NCBI RefSeq assembly: GCF_039535785.1
Contig: NZ_BAAAXV010000012.1
Span: 372,001-436,000 of the forward strand
Source of the DNA: Nonomuraea helvata
Lineage (GTDB): Bacteria > Actinomycetota > Actinomycetes > Streptosporangiales > Streptosporangiaceae
Length of the DNA: 64,000 bases
Direction: 5' to 3'
In this document: piece by piece, positions 15,436-24,212 of the stretch
Layout: every line of letters begins with the position of its first letter
How positions within the stretch are numbered: position 1 is the stretch's first letter
Made by a program: the position numbers and the translations under genes
The notes under the pieces: generated by a model
Databases searched by the model: none
What the model was told of the DNA's origin: nothing
The model's input: the letters and a program-made list of their open reading frames with translations, nothing else

Positions 15436-16350
15436 ATGTCACCCAATCCCCCGCGGGGCGACGTCATACACCGGATGCGTGAGTTGTTGCCCACGATGCC
15501 GGAGGCTCAGCGGTCGCTGGCCGAGCTGGTGCTGGCTGATCCGGCCGCCGCGGCGCGGATGACCATTGTGGAGCTGTCGGAGCAGTGCGGGGTGTCCACG
15601 GGCACGATCACCAGGCTCTGTCGTGCTCTGGGCGTGGACGGCTATTCGGCGCTGCGCATCGCGCTGGCCTCCGACAGTGGGCGGGCCGATGTCCGGGGCA
15701 CCTGGGCCGCTCACGTAGGCACGGAGCTGACCGAGGGCGACGACATCCGCCATGTCGCCAACGTCATCTCGGCCAACATCGGACATGTCGTCGCCGAGGC
15801 GCTCGCCAACCTCGACCTGCCCACGGTCGAGCGGGCGGCCGGCGTCCTGGCTGCCGCACGCCGCGCGATGATCTACGGAATCGGCGGGAGCGGGGCGACA
15901 GCCCTGGAGTTCCAGCAACGGCTGTACCAGATCGGCGTGCCCGCCTGGATCCACACGGATGTGCACGTCGCGCTGACCGGCGCCGCGCTGATGGGACGCG
16001 GCGACGCCGTCGTCGCCATCTCACACAGCGGGCGCACGCAAGAGGTGCGCGACCTGGTCGCGGAGGCTCGGTCGCACGGCGCGACGACGATCGCCATCAC
16101 CAACGACGTGGCCTCCCCCGTCGCCGACCGGTCCGAGCTGGTGCTCGCGACCGGGGTGCGCGAGCTGGGCTTCAGCACCGAGACGATCCTCGCCCGGCAC
16201 GCCCAACTGGCGGTGCTGGACGTGCTGTACATAGCCATCGCGCAGCGTACGTACGAGCAGACCAGGGAGGCGATAGCCATCACGACGGAAGCGGTGCGCT
16301 CCCACCAGATCGGCAAGGCCGACCGCACCGCCTCCGGGAGTGCGGTCTAG
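15436..16350 (+). CDS. MurR/RpiR-family regulator with SIS domain
   Basis: A 304-residue regulator. The N-terminal HTH_6 domain (about 5-80) contains MTIVELSEQCGVSTGTITRL, and the C-terminal SIS sugar-isomerase domain (about 125-260) contains IYGIGGSGATALEFQQRL and VAISHSGRTQEVRDLV, the two phosphosugar-binding loops. It should sense a phosphosugar. AGAGGAG at 15424-15430 fixes the ATG at 15436 rather than 15403. No sugar-metabolism gene lies beside it; two copies of an operator-like site lie upstream, so autoregulation is the only visible target. Confidence 0.88.
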   Translation: MSPNPPRGDVIHRMRELLPTMPEAQRSLAELVLADPAAAARMTIVELSEQCGVSTGTITRLCRALGVDGYSALRIALASDSGRADVRGTWAAHVGTELTEGDDIRHVANVISANIGHVVAEALANLDLPTVERAAGVLAAARRAMIYGIGGSGATALEFQQRLYQIGVPAWIHTDVHVALTGAALMGRGDAVVAISHSGRTQEVRDLVAEARSHGATTIAITNDVASPVADRSELVLATGVRELGFSTETILARHAQLAVLDVLYIAIAQRTYEQTREAIAITTEAVRSHQIGKADRTASGSAV

Positions 16351-16799
16351 CCCGCCTTCGCCAGGGATCATTCGGGCATGGTGCCCAGAATGCGGCCGCG
16401 GCAGCCGGCAACGGCGTGGAGACAGTCTGGTCCTGCACCATCAAGACGCGTACGGTCCGTCAGCTTTCCTGCCGGTGGGGTTCCGTGAGGTCGGCGCGCT
16501 TTGCGCCGTAAGCCCGGAACACCGCGACGGCCGCGCCTACGCGGTCGGACCGGGTCTCGGGCAGGGTGACATCGCGGGCCGGGCAGCGGCCGGAGAAGAG
16601 CAGGCCGCGCGTGGTGGCGTAGCCGGTTATTCCGGTCGGCGAGCTCCACCTCGCGCTGCCACCTGACCGGCGCGCTGATCACGAGCCGACAGGCATCCTC
16701 GCCGTACATGGTCCTGGGCGGAAAGGACCGCGGCCAACCGGCCGTCGCCCAGCGCGCTCACGCGCAGGACCCGCTCCCCGTATCCATCGCATTGACGAA
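16351..16799. other. 449-bp gap with possible decayed minus-strand gene
   Basis: On the minus strand, coding-like stretches appear in different frames: MYGEDACRLVISAPVRWQRE near 16650-16709 and LLFSGRCPARDVTLPETR near 16540-16600. Together they look like a gene broken by frameshifts, family not recognised. Nothing clear on the plus strand. Confidence 0.3.
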
Positions 16800-16829
16800 A
16801 GCCGTGCCCGACGAGAAGCGGGCACGGCT
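16800..16829. terminator. Hairpin after TAP-like peptidase gene
   Basis: AGCCGTGCCCG (16800-16810) pairs perfectly with 16819-16829 over an 8-nt loop, 13 bp after the minus-strand stop at 16842; the minus strand continues with TTTCGTC. Confidence 0.7.
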
Positions 16830-16841
16830 CGCGCTACGAGG

Positions 16842-18386
16842 TCACGATCTCACCCAGCCGGGGAGGCCGGGGATGGGGCCGGGGAGCGGCTTGTACGTGG
16901 AAACCTTGGACTGGGTGGGTGGGATGGCGGGGCATCTGGCGCCCTCGGCCGGGAGCTGGAGGGAGACCAGGTAGCGGTCGATGCCGTTGACGGCGCACTG
17001 GCCATGGTCGTAGATGCGGTGGCCCCAGCCTTCGTAGGTGAACAGCCTTCCCGCGCGGCCGAGCTGCTGGGCTGTGCTCACTGCCCAGTTGTAGCCGGTG
17101 GCGGGGTCGTGCAGGGCGTTGGCCACCAGGACCGTGGGGCTGTACACGCGCAGGCGGTGCTGAGGGTTGGGGATTGGGGCCCGCTGTCCCAGGCACGCGG
17201 CCATCGTGGCGAGGGCCTCAGGACCGGCCCGCATGTCGGGAGCGATGCGGCGGGAACTCGCCAGGTGCGCCGCGTATTCGTCATAGTTGCGAACCGGCAG
17301 CAGATAGTCCAGGCAGAAGACCTGAGTCGCGTCGTTGACGACCTCCTGGTCGGGCAGAGGTGTGAGCAGCGATTTCGCCTCGCCCTCGCCGCTGTCGACC
17401 GCCACCAGGAACTCGGCCAGGTCGGCCCAGTCGGGGCCGAAGAACGCACCCGTGGCCTCATAGATGAGCAGCAGCTTGGTGAGGGGAGTGTCCGGCTGGC
17501 CCGGATAGTGCAGTTCGCCGCGATCAGCGCGCGTCAGCAGGTTGGCCCAGAAGGTACGGATGTTCTTGCCGTGCAGGGCGCACGACGCGGTCTTGTCGCA
17601 CCATTTCACGAACTCGTTGAAGGAGTCCTGGGTCGTCCATGCCTGGGTGTCCAGGAAGCCCCTGGTGCCCAGGCTGTGGTCCATGTTGCTGTCGAGCGCC
17701 AGGGCACGGACCCGGTTGGGGAAACGCTCGGCGTAGATCTGGCCGATCAGTGTGCCGTAGGAGATGGCGTAGAAGGAGAGCTTGTCGTCGCCGAGAGCCT
17801 GGCGCATGGTGTCCAGGTCGCGCACGACGCTGCCGGTGTCCACGTGGTCGAACAGCGGGCCGGTGCGGGCTCGACAGTCCTGCTTGTACCGTTCGTTGAA
17901 AGCCAGCAGCCGCTCGAAGTCGGCCTGGCTCTTCAGGAACGGATCGGGCGCCTGCGAGGCCAGTTCCTGCGAACACTGGATGGGATGGCTGCCTGCCACC
18001 CCGCGCGGGTCGAAGCCCACGATGTCGAACCGGCTGGTGATCTCCGAGGAGAAGGGGAGCCGGTCACGCAGCACTATCTGCTTGCCCGAGCCGCCAGGAC
18101 CGCCGGGATTGACGACCAGCGAGCCGATCCTCGCCGAAGGGTTGGTGGCCTTGCGCCGCGCCAGCGCCAGCTGGATCTTCTCGCCACCGGGGTTGCCCCA
18201 GTCGAGGGGTACGGTCAGCGTCCCGCAATCGACCGCTGGATCTTCCGTACATGGCTGCCACGAGATCGCCGTCGTGCTCGCCCCAGCCGGCGCCATGGGC
18301 GCGAGCGGGACGGTGAGCGCGAATAAAGAAGCCAGGAGCGCGATGTGTCTTCGCACAGAGCATCCAATCGTCGGAGATTTGATCAT
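16842..18386 (-). CDS. Secreted tripeptidyl aminopeptidase-like hydrolase
   Basis: A 514-residue alpha/beta hydrolase. Residues about 12-37 form a signal peptide (VRRHIALLASLFALTVPLAP, then AGAS). The oxyanion loop is VVNPGGPGGSG, the nucleophile elbow YAISYGTLIG (Ser209), then a C-terminal TAP-like domain with NALHDPATG (Asp) and YEGWGHRIYD (His). Family members are exported Streptomyces-type peptidases that trim N-terminal tripeptides. GTG at residue 11 is an alternative start. The same hydrolase type is fused to an ABC permease at 24.2 kb. It appears monocistronic and has a terminator hairpin. Confidence 0.87.
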   Translation of the reverse strand: MIKSPTIGCSVRRHIALLASLFALTVPLAPMAPAGASTTAISWQPCTEDPAVDCGTLTVPLDWGNPGGEKIQLALARRKATNPSARIGSLVVNPGGPGGSGKQIVLRDRLPFSSEITSRFDIVGFDPRGVAGSHPIQCSQELASQAPDPFLKSQADFERLLAFNERYKQDCRARTGPLFDHVDTGSVVRDLDTMRQALGDDKLSFYAISYGTLIGQIYAERFPNRVRALALDSNMDHSLGTRGFLDTQAWTTQDSFNEFVKWCDKTASCALHGKNIRTFWANLLTRADRGELHYPGQPDTPLTKLLLIYEATGAFFGPDWADLAEFLVAVDSGEGEAKSLLTPLPDQEVVNDATQVFCLDYLLPVRNYDEYAAHLASSRRIAPDMRAGPEALATMAACLGQRAPIPNPQHRLRVYSPTVLVANALHDPATGYNWAVSTAQQLGRAGRLFTYEGWGHRIYDHGQCAVNGIDRYLVSLQLPAEGARCPAIPPTQSKVSTYKPLPGPIPGLPGWVRS

Positions 18387-18809
18387 TGGTCGAACAACGC
18401 ATCAAGCGCGCGACGAACGGGGCCGGGATACTGCGCGGGCAGATTGCACCAGGCGCGTGGAGGCGTTCAGCGACTTCCCGTTCGAGGCGTCAGGGTCGTC
18501 GTCGCTCGTGATGGCGGCCTTGCCAATGTCTGTCTCGGGCTTGGGCCGCAGGACCCCCGCGACGTGACGGAAGCCGTTCTGTTTCATACGGGCGACGACG
18601 ATCGACTGAAACCTATGCGGTTTTGTCCAACTTGCCGTTTGCGGTCGCTGTCGTGGCAGGGCACGGTACGGCCACAGCAAGAGTTGATCTCTTGATCATA
18701 TGAGTGACCATACTCCGTTCAACAGAATATAGTCAATTCGCTCTGTACGGGACGGGCGCACGGGCCGAAGAGTTCCTCATCCCGACGGTGAACCCGAGAA
18801 GCCGGCCTT
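18387..18809. other. 423-bp gap between peptidase and TMEM175 genes
   Basis: No intact gene seen. Minus strand 18460-18600 carries a coding-like stretch (RMKQNGFRHVAGVLRPKPET) without recognisable family. An A/T-rich patch at 18685-18745 (two TTGATC, CATACT, ATATAG) may hold a promoter, but no downstream plus-strand gene is apparent. Confidence 0.3.
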
Positions 18810-19457
18810 TCACCCTCCGGCAGTCACCGTGGGGCGCTCCCCGGCCTGTCGCCTGGGGCGCATGTCGAACATGTAGAAGACGAGCAGCAACACGTAGAAC
18901 CCGAGGGCACCTATCGCGCTGAATGCGCCGATGACGGTAGCGACGAGATAGAGCACCGGCCCCATGCCCCAGCGAAATCGCAACGCGCGCGCCTCGGCCG
19001 GGGTGATGTGCCCGCCGAGGTGGCGGTGCCCTGACGAGGAGTACCACCACACGGCGTTGTAGAAGATGCCGCCGATCACCAGCACGAGTCCGTAGAAGAC
19101 GGCGGCCATCTGGGTGCCGTGGTCAGCGTGCAGCGCCTCGGCCAGCACATGCGTGGGAAACGGCAGGAAGGCGACATCCATCAGGAGAAGCACGTTGAGG
19201 GCCAGCAGCAGGCCGTCGGTCCGGTGGATGAAATGGAACATCCGATGGTGGTTCATCCAGATCATCCCCACCAGCAGGAACGTCACCACGTAGGCGAGGT
19301 ACGACGGCCACAGGCCGAGCAGCGCACCCCCGAGGTCCTCCTCCCAGCCTTCGGGCAACCGGATCTCGAGCACCAGCAGGGTGATCGCGATGGCGAACAC
19401 GCCATCGCTGAACGCCTCCAGGCGCCCGGTACTCATCACAGAAGAGTCATCGCTCAC
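18810..19457 (-). CDS. TMEM175-like potassium channel (DUF1211)
   Basis: A 215-residue membrane protein with six hydrophobic segments. The first carries RLEAFSDGVFAIAITLLVLE; FSDGVFAIAITLL is the filter signature of bacterial TMEM175 channels, which conduct K+ as tetramers of six-TM subunits. MNHHRMF and LLMDVAFLPFP also fit. The start is uncertain between Met1 (19457) and Met8 (19436). The gene is alone; no regulator lies beside it. Confidence 0.88.
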   Translation of the reverse strand: MSDDSSVMSTGRLEAFSDGVFAIAITLLVLEIRLPEGWEEDLGGALLGLWPSYLAYVVTFLLVGMIWMNHHRMFHFIHRTDGLLLALNVLLLMDVAFLPFPTHVLAEALHADHGTQMAAVFYGLVLVIGGIFYNAVWWYSSSGHRHLGGHITPAEARALRFRWGMGPVLYLVATVIGAFSAIGALGFYVLLLVFYMFDMRPRRQAGERPTVTAGG

Positions 19458-19491
19458 GCCGCGTATCGTAGCGATGGGGCAAAGTCGTCAA

Positions 19492-19680
19492 ATGACGGGC
19501 AGGTCCGTCTACCTCCCGGGCGGTCACGGCCCCATGGAGGACCTGTGCGTCGACGCCGACGCCGGCCGGTTGCTGACCGAGGCGCTCGCCTCCGGCAAGC
19601 CTCTCGCCCTCGTCTGCCACGCCCCCGCCGCGATGCTGGCGACCAGGATCCACGGCGTATCGCCCTTCGCCGGCTACACC
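19492..19680 (+). pseudogene. DJ-1/PfpI glutamine-amidotransferase-like fragment
   Basis: The frame gives VYLPGGHGPMEDLCVDADAG, then LALVCHAPAAMLATR. VCHAPAAML is the nucleophile-elbow Cys of Hsp31/PfpI-type proteins and LPGGHGPMEDL the preceding loop. The N-terminal third is absent (the frame opens at ATG 19492) and the protein loses similarity after about 19680, where it meets a GntR fragment from the other strand. Not functional. Confidence 0.6.
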
Positions 19681-19691
19681 GCCCGGCCCCG

Positions 19692-19885
19692 CCACGCCTC
19701 AACCGCGCGAGCGCCTCCCCAGCGGCGTCTTGCTGATGCTCCATTGCTGCGCGGGCGACGCCTCACCGAAGCTGCTGCCGGGCGGCAGCGGCAGGTCGAT
19801 GATCTGGCGCCTGATCGCCCGGTAGGCCTGGCTGGTGCGGTCGAGGTCGGCTTCTTCCCTGCCGACCAGCGGCAGCGCGGGAGGT
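19692..19885 (-). pseudogene. GntR-family regulator, N-terminal fragment
   Basis: The minus strand from about 19885 encodes AYRAIRRQIIDLPLPPGSSF, then SISKTPL, the first part of a GntR HTH (which usually continues with SKTPVREAL). A frameshift near 19722 restores EALARLRR in another frame, after which the gene is lost at the PfpI junction. No start codon is evident. A dead tail-to-tail pair with the PfpI fragment. Confidence 0.5.
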
Positions 19886-19901
19886 GAGACATCCTGCTGG
19901 T

Positions 19902-20759
19902 ATGCGGATTCTCAAAGCCTTCGATCACAGCGCCGGCGAGATGCCGGAGAACATCGTGGTACTCGCGGACGGCACGATCTGTGCGACGCTGCTGATGGCG
20001 GGTGCCGTCTGGTTGTCCGGCAGTGAGCCGGAACAAGTGGTCCCGGAGCCGGCCGACGCGCTCGTGGTCGGCCTCGCCTCGGATGCCGAGGACCGGCTGT
20101 ACGCCGCCGTGCGGAGCGCGACCGGCACCGTTGCGGGAATCTGGCGGCGCGAGGGTCCCCGTCGTTGGGTTCGATTCGCCGCCTCGGAAACCCGGGCGGG
20201 GCTCAACGGCATCACCTTCGCCGATGACGGCACGCTGTTCGCGGCGGACTCCGTCCACGGTGAGATCCTCTGCTGCGCCCCTGGCGATGACACACTACGG
20301 CTCTGGCTCGCCGACAAGCGTCTGGCGCCCGTGTCGCCGGACGACGCGGTGTCGTCCACGGGCGTGAACGGGCTCAAGGTCTGGGACGGCGCCCTATGGG
20401 CGACCAACACGGCCCAGGGCACCGTCCTGCGGATCGGCATCGACGCGGGACGCCCAGGCCAGGTGGAACAGATGTACTCCGGCATACCCGCCGACGACTT
20501 CGCCTTCGACAGCTCGGGCACGCTCTACCTTGCCGTCCACCCGCGCAACACCGTTCTGCGCATCACCCCGGACGGCGCCATGACCACCCTCGCGACCGAG
20601 GCCGACGGCCTCGACGGCCCGAGCGCGATCGCCGTCATCGACGACGGGCTCCTCGTGACCAGCCTGGGAATGCTCGGCTCGCGTCATGACCCCAACATCG
20701 CGCGTCTCAGCCTGGACGTCGCCGCTCCCGCACTGCCCCGTCCGCGAATGCCCCGCTGA
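19902..20759 (+). CDS. SMP-30/gluconolactonase-like beta-propeller protein
   Basis: A 285-residue protein with repeated blades: LADGTICATLLMAGAV, LNGITFADDGTLFAADS, VNGLKVWDGALWATNT, DDFAFDSSGTLYLAVH and GPSAIAVIDDGLLVTS. This arrangement, with a NG(I/L)xF/V motif per blade, is that of the SMP-30/LRE-like sugar-lactone hydrolases, which use a metal at the propeller centre. No signal peptide is seen. ATG at 19902 chosen; a GTG at 19884 would add six residues. Substrate unknown. Flanked by gene fragments on both sides. Confidence 0.75.
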   Translation: MRILKAFDHSAGEMPENIVVLADGTICATLLMAGAVWLSGSEPEQVVPEPADALVVGLASDAEDRLYAAVRSATGTVAGIWRREGPRRWVRFAASETRAGLNGITFADDGTLFAADSVHGEILCCAPGDDTLRLWLADKRLAPVSPDDAVSSTGVNGLKVWDGALWATNTAQGTVLRIGIDAGRPGQVEQMYSGIPADDFAFDSSGTLYLAVHPRNTVLRITPDGAMTTLATEADGLDGPSAIAVIDDGLLVTSLGMLGSRHDPNIARLSLDVAAPALPRPRMPR

Positions 20760-20762
20760 CAC

Positions 20763-20880
20763 CCCGAATCGACGGAGCTGCCCTCCGAGCCCCAGCTCAT
20801 CCCGTTCATCGGTTACCCGCGCACGCTGAACGCGCTGCGTGTGCTCGGCGAGGTCACCCTTCCCGAGCACACACCATCAC
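20763..20880 (+). pseudogene. Possible carboxymuconolactone decarboxylase-like tail
   Basis: The plus strand after the SMP-30 stop reads ELPSEPQLIPFIGYPRTLNA followed by LRVLGEVTLPE. The PFIGYPRTLNAL pattern resembles the last helices of CMD/AhpD-type proteins. No start is present and it runs into the end of the convergent monooxygenase gene. A remnant; weak evidence. Confidence 0.35.
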
Positions 20881-20886
20881 GTCCGT

Positions 20887-22083
20887 TCAGCTCAGCAGGG
20901 GTTCGGTGTCCACGTCATACGTGTAGAGCCAGGCGCTGTGCCGGAGGAAGTCCCCGTCGCGCAGCCCGGCGTCGCGCTCGCGTTGCGCGGGCCCGTCCGG
21001 CATGTGGTTGTACTCCGCCCGGCCCCGGCTCATCAGCTGCACCCGGCTGGCGCGCGGCCGGCGGGTCGCCTCGTACGACAGCAGCGCCTTCGGCACCGAG
21101 TCGCGGTCGGCCTCGCGCAGGCAGCGGGCGAGGACGGCGCCGTCCTCGATCGCCTGCCCGGCCCCCTGGGCGAAGAACGGCAGCATCGCGTGCGCGGCGT
21201 CGCCGAGCAGGGTGACGCGGCCGCTCGTCCACCGCTCGAGTGGACTGCGGTCGTAGAGCGCCCACCGTTTCGTGCTCGGAGCGGCGGCGATCAGCTGTCG
21301 TACGTTCTCGTCCCAGGTCGCGAACTCGCGGGCGAAGTCGGACAGATCCCCGTCCGCCGTCCACGACTCGAGCAGCCACTCGTCGGACGGCACGACGGCG
21401 ACGACGTTCACCAGCTTCCCGCCCGACACGGGATAGTGCACGAGGTGCCGCGCAGGGCCGAGCCAGAGCGACTGAACCGGCCGCCGTGCGTACTCGGGTG
21501 CCTTCTCGACGGGTATCAGCGCGCGGAAGGCGCTCAGCTGGCAGAAGTGCGGCTCCACCTCGGTCACGATCAACGGTCTGACGGTCGAATGGATGCCGTC
21601 GGCTCCGATCACCACGTCGGCGCGCACCTTGGTCTCGCCGCCCGTCCGATGCGTGAAGGTCAGCTCCACCTCCGCGTCGTCCTGATCGAGCGCCACCAGG
21701 CGGTGATCGAGGTGGACGACCTCAGGGGGCAGCGCGCTCTGGAACATGGCATGCAGGTCCGCACGGTGCGCGGTGTGCAGGTTGGCGCCGTACATCTGCT
21801 CGCACGCCTCTCCCAACGGCTGCGAGAAGAGGACCTCTCCGTCCTCCCACCGCCGGTACTCCCACGCCGCCTCCAGCCAGACGGCGCACCGGGCGAGAGC
21901 GTCGCCCAGACCGAGCCGGTTGATCAGCCGGACCATGTTCGGCGCGATCATCACCCCGGCACCGACCTCGCGCAGCACCGGCGCCTGCTCGTACACGACG
22001 GCGTCCACGCCGGCCCGGCGCAGATGAATCGCCGCCGCCAGCCCGCCGAGTCCGCCACCCACGACCGCCACCCGCAAGCCCAT
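20887..22083 (-). CDS. FAD-dependent monooxygenase (salicylate hydroxylase-like)
   Basis: A 398-residue class A flavoprotein. The N-terminal FAD motif is VAVVGGGLGGLAAAIHLRRA, the DG motif VVIGADGIHSTVRPL, and the GD motif RVTLLGDAAHAMLPFFAQGA. The AMLPFFAQGAGQAIEDGA stretch is typical of 6-hydroxynicotinate/3-hydroxybenzoate/salicylate hydroxylases, so a small aromatic acid is the probable substrate. AGGGAGA upstream of the ATG at 22083 decides the start over 22107. The flanking genes are remnants, so no pathway can be drawn. Confidence 0.85.
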   Translation of the reverse strand: MGLRVAVVGGGLGGLAAAIHLRRAGVDAVVYEQAPVLREVGAGVMIAPNMVRLINRLGLGDALARCAVWLEAAWEYRRWEDGEVLFSQPLGEACEQMYGANLHTAHRADLHAMFQSALPPEVVHLDHRLVALDQDDAEVELTFTHRTGGETKVRADVVIGADGIHSTVRPLIVTEVEPHFCQLSAFRALIPVEKAPEYARRPVQSLWLGPARHLVHYPVSGGKLVNVVAVVPSDEWLLESWTADGDLSDFAREFATWDENVRQLIAAAPSTKRWALYDRSPLERWTSGRVTLLGDAAHAMLPFFAQGAGQAIEDGAVLARCLREADRDSVPKALLSYEATRRPRASRVQLMSRGRAEYNHMPDGPAQRERDAGLRDGDFLRHSAWLYTYDVDTEPLLS

Positions 22084-22217
22084 GGCTCTCCCTTGATCTT
22101 CCCCCAAATCCGACCCTCATTGTGTACGAACGCCCGCTCTGGCGCGACTCGTGGGGATAAATAACACCCCTATCACCGTTACCGTAAGTCCGAATATCCG
22201 CCCGGGAAATCTCACTC

Positions 22218-22911
22218 TCACGGCCTCGTGCGCGAGGGCACAGATCCCCCGCCCTGGAAAGTGCGCCGATAGGCGGCGGGGGTGGCGCCGACGAGCTTGG
22301 TGAAATGCGGGCGAAGCCCGTTTCCCGTGCCGAATCCCGCGCGTTCGGCGACGGCGTCCACGGGCAGGCGGGTGGTCTCCAGAAGCTCGCGCGCCCTGGC
22401 GATGCGCTGCTGGGTGAGCCATCGGATGGGAGTGAGCCCCATCTCCTGCTGGAAGCGGCGGCCGAAGGTTCTGGTGCTCATCCGGGCCCGCTCGGTGAGC
22501 AGCGGGATGGTGAGAGGCTCGTGCAGGCGTTCCAGCGCCCAGTCCAGCACCGGCGCCAGGCCCGTGTCCCTGGCCGGGACCGGCGGGGTGGGCGACACGT
22601 ACTGCTCCTGATCCCCCTCCCGGTGCGGTGAGATGACCATCCGGCGGCCCGCCTCGGCGGCCACGGCGGCGCCGAAATCCCGGCGGACGATATGCAGGCA
22701 CAGGTCGATGCCCGCGGCGGTCCCCGCGCTGGTGAGGATGTCTCCCTCGTCGACGTAGAGCGCCCGCTGGTCGACACTGACCCGCGGATAGCGTTTCTGG
22801 AGTTCGTCCGCGTGCATCCAGTGCGTGGCGGCCCTGCGGCCGTCAAGCAGGCCCGCGGCCGCCAGGACGAAGGCGCCGGAGCACAGGGCGGCGATCCGCG
22901 CTCCCCTGCTG
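22218..22911 (-). pseudogene. GlxA-type AraC regulator, N-terminally truncated
   Basis: The frame starts abruptly near 22911 with RIAALCSGAFVLAAAGLLDG, the nucleophile elbow of the DJ-1/PfpI-like sensor domain of GlxA regulators, followed by THWMHADEL and a complete C-terminal AraC domain (RMSTRTFGRRFQQEMGLTPI; GFGTGNGLRPHFTKLVG). The first 90 or so residues are missing and plus-strand PLP-decarboxylase sequence begins exactly at the break. An internal ATG at 22817 could still give a 199-residue protein with an intact AraC domain. Confidence 0.7.
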
Positions 22912-23556
22912 GCCGCCGAGAGTCACCTCGCCTGGCTCAAGATCGCGCACATGACGGGGCTCGGCCGCGAAGCCGTACGACTCGTGCCGGTGGATGGGCG
23001 CATCGGCTCGACCCGCGGAGATTGCGCGAGATGTACGAGGCCGACCTAGCCGCGGGCCTGGAGCCCTTCCTGCTGGTCGGCACCGCGGGCACGACGGCGG
23101 GCGGTGTGCTCGACCGGCTGCCCGAACTGGCCGCCCTGGCCCGGCAGTGGGGCGTGCACTTCCACGTCGATGCCGCATGGGCGGGCGCGGTCGCGCTCTC
23201 CGACCGCACCCCGCACGCCCGGGCGCTGGCGGAGAGCTTCCGGGTGGCCACCTCCTACATGCCGGCGGAAAGCGGTGAGCTTCCCGATCCGTACGTCACC
23301 AGCGTGCAGTGGTCGCGCCGCTTCGCGGGGTTGAAGGTGTTCCTCGCGCTGGCCATCGCCGGTCGGCCGGGAGCTCAGCACGGCCTGGCACGCCGCCGCC
23401 GTCCATCACGTGGTCAGCAGCGGGCAGGCGTGGGTCAGCACCGTACAGCCGGCCGGGCGTCCCGCCATCCGCCTCTGCCTGACCAGCCATCGCACCACCG
23501 AGGACGACGTCGAGGCCGTGGTGACCGCCCTCGGACAGGCCCGCAAGCATCGCTGA
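22912..23556 (+). pseudogene. PLP-dependent group II decarboxylase remnant
   Basis: Three pieces of an aromatic-amino-acid-decarboxylase-like protein lie in order. First, ESHLAWLKIAHMTGLG (frame of 22912); second, after a frameshift near 23000, FLLVGTAGTTAGGVLDRLPE, HVDAAWAGAVAL and VATSYMPAESGELP; third, after another shift near 23365, HHVVSSGQAWVSTVQP to a TGA at 23554. The N-terminus and the segment between HVDAAWAGA and VATSYMP are missing, removing the Lys that binds PLP. Clearly inactive. Confidence 0.72.
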
Positions 23557-23581
23557 CGACCGGTGTCGCCCGTGCCGCCGA

Positions 23582-24106
23582 TCAGGAAGCCGAGGTGAGC
23601 TTCGCGAGATCGGGGGCGTAGACGGTCATCCACTGCGGATGCAGCCGGTAGTAGACCACGTCGTTGTCCCAGTCGAAGGAGTCGTCACCGTAGAAGTCCT
23701 TGAAGTAGGCGAGCAGGTCCGGCCAGTCCGCGGCCGGCTCGCCGTCCTGGGGGTTGAGGATCTCCACCTTGCCGTGGGTGAACACGCCCAGGTCCTCACC
23801 GCGCATGTGCGCGACGCTGGCGGCGGGGCGGGCGGCGAGATGGCGGGCCTTGGCGGCGTCGCGTGCCGTGCCGAAGTGCCACTTGCCGTGCAGGAAGTGC
23901 CCGTCCGCGCCGCTGATCCGTGGCTCGCCCTTCGCCGTCACGGTTGACAGGGCGAGGGTGCACATGCCGGTGAGGACGTGGGTGAGCTGCTCTGCGGTCA
24001 GGGTGCGCTCGGCGTTGATGATCGAACGGAGGTGCGAGGTGGAGCCGGAGAGGGAGGCGTCAAGAAGGGCCTGCAGCTCTTTGAGATCTTCTGGTGTTTC
24101 CTGCAT
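23582..24106 (-). CDS. Pyridoxamine 5'-phosphate oxidase-family protein
   Basis: A 174-residue split-barrel protein. STVTAKGEPRISGADGHFLH and KWHFGTARDAAKARHLAARP match the beta-strand/helix arrangement of PNPOx-like FMN or F420 binding proteins, followed by VAHMRGEDLGVFTHGKVEIL. Members include FMN-binding oxidases and F420-dependent reductases; which applies cannot be told. ATG at 24106 with AAGG six bases upstream was chosen over a longer reading to 24196. The hydrolase-permease gene lies 100 bp upstream with its stop at 24213. Confidence 0.78.
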   Translation of the reverse strand: MQETPEDLKELQALLDASLSGSTSHLRSIINAERTLTAEQLTHVLTGMCTLALSTVTAKGEPRISGADGHFLHGKWHFGTARDAAKARHLAARPAASVAHMRGEDLGVFTHGKVEILNPQDGEPAADWPDLLAYFKDFYGDDSFDWDNDVVYYRLHPQWMTVYAPDLAKLTSAS

Positions 24107-24212
24107 TGAGGGCCTTATCTGTTCGTAGGGGCACGTCCGCCAGTGATGCCGGCCGGTGAAGCCATGCTTGCCCCAAAACCCGACACCGTCTGTCATATTT
24201 CTACGCCGGTGT

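Noticed and set aside
17004..18326. 440-codon plus-strand frame opposite the TAP-like peptidase
   Set aside because: No recognisable domain and the peptidase with signal peptide and catalytic triad lies on the other strand.
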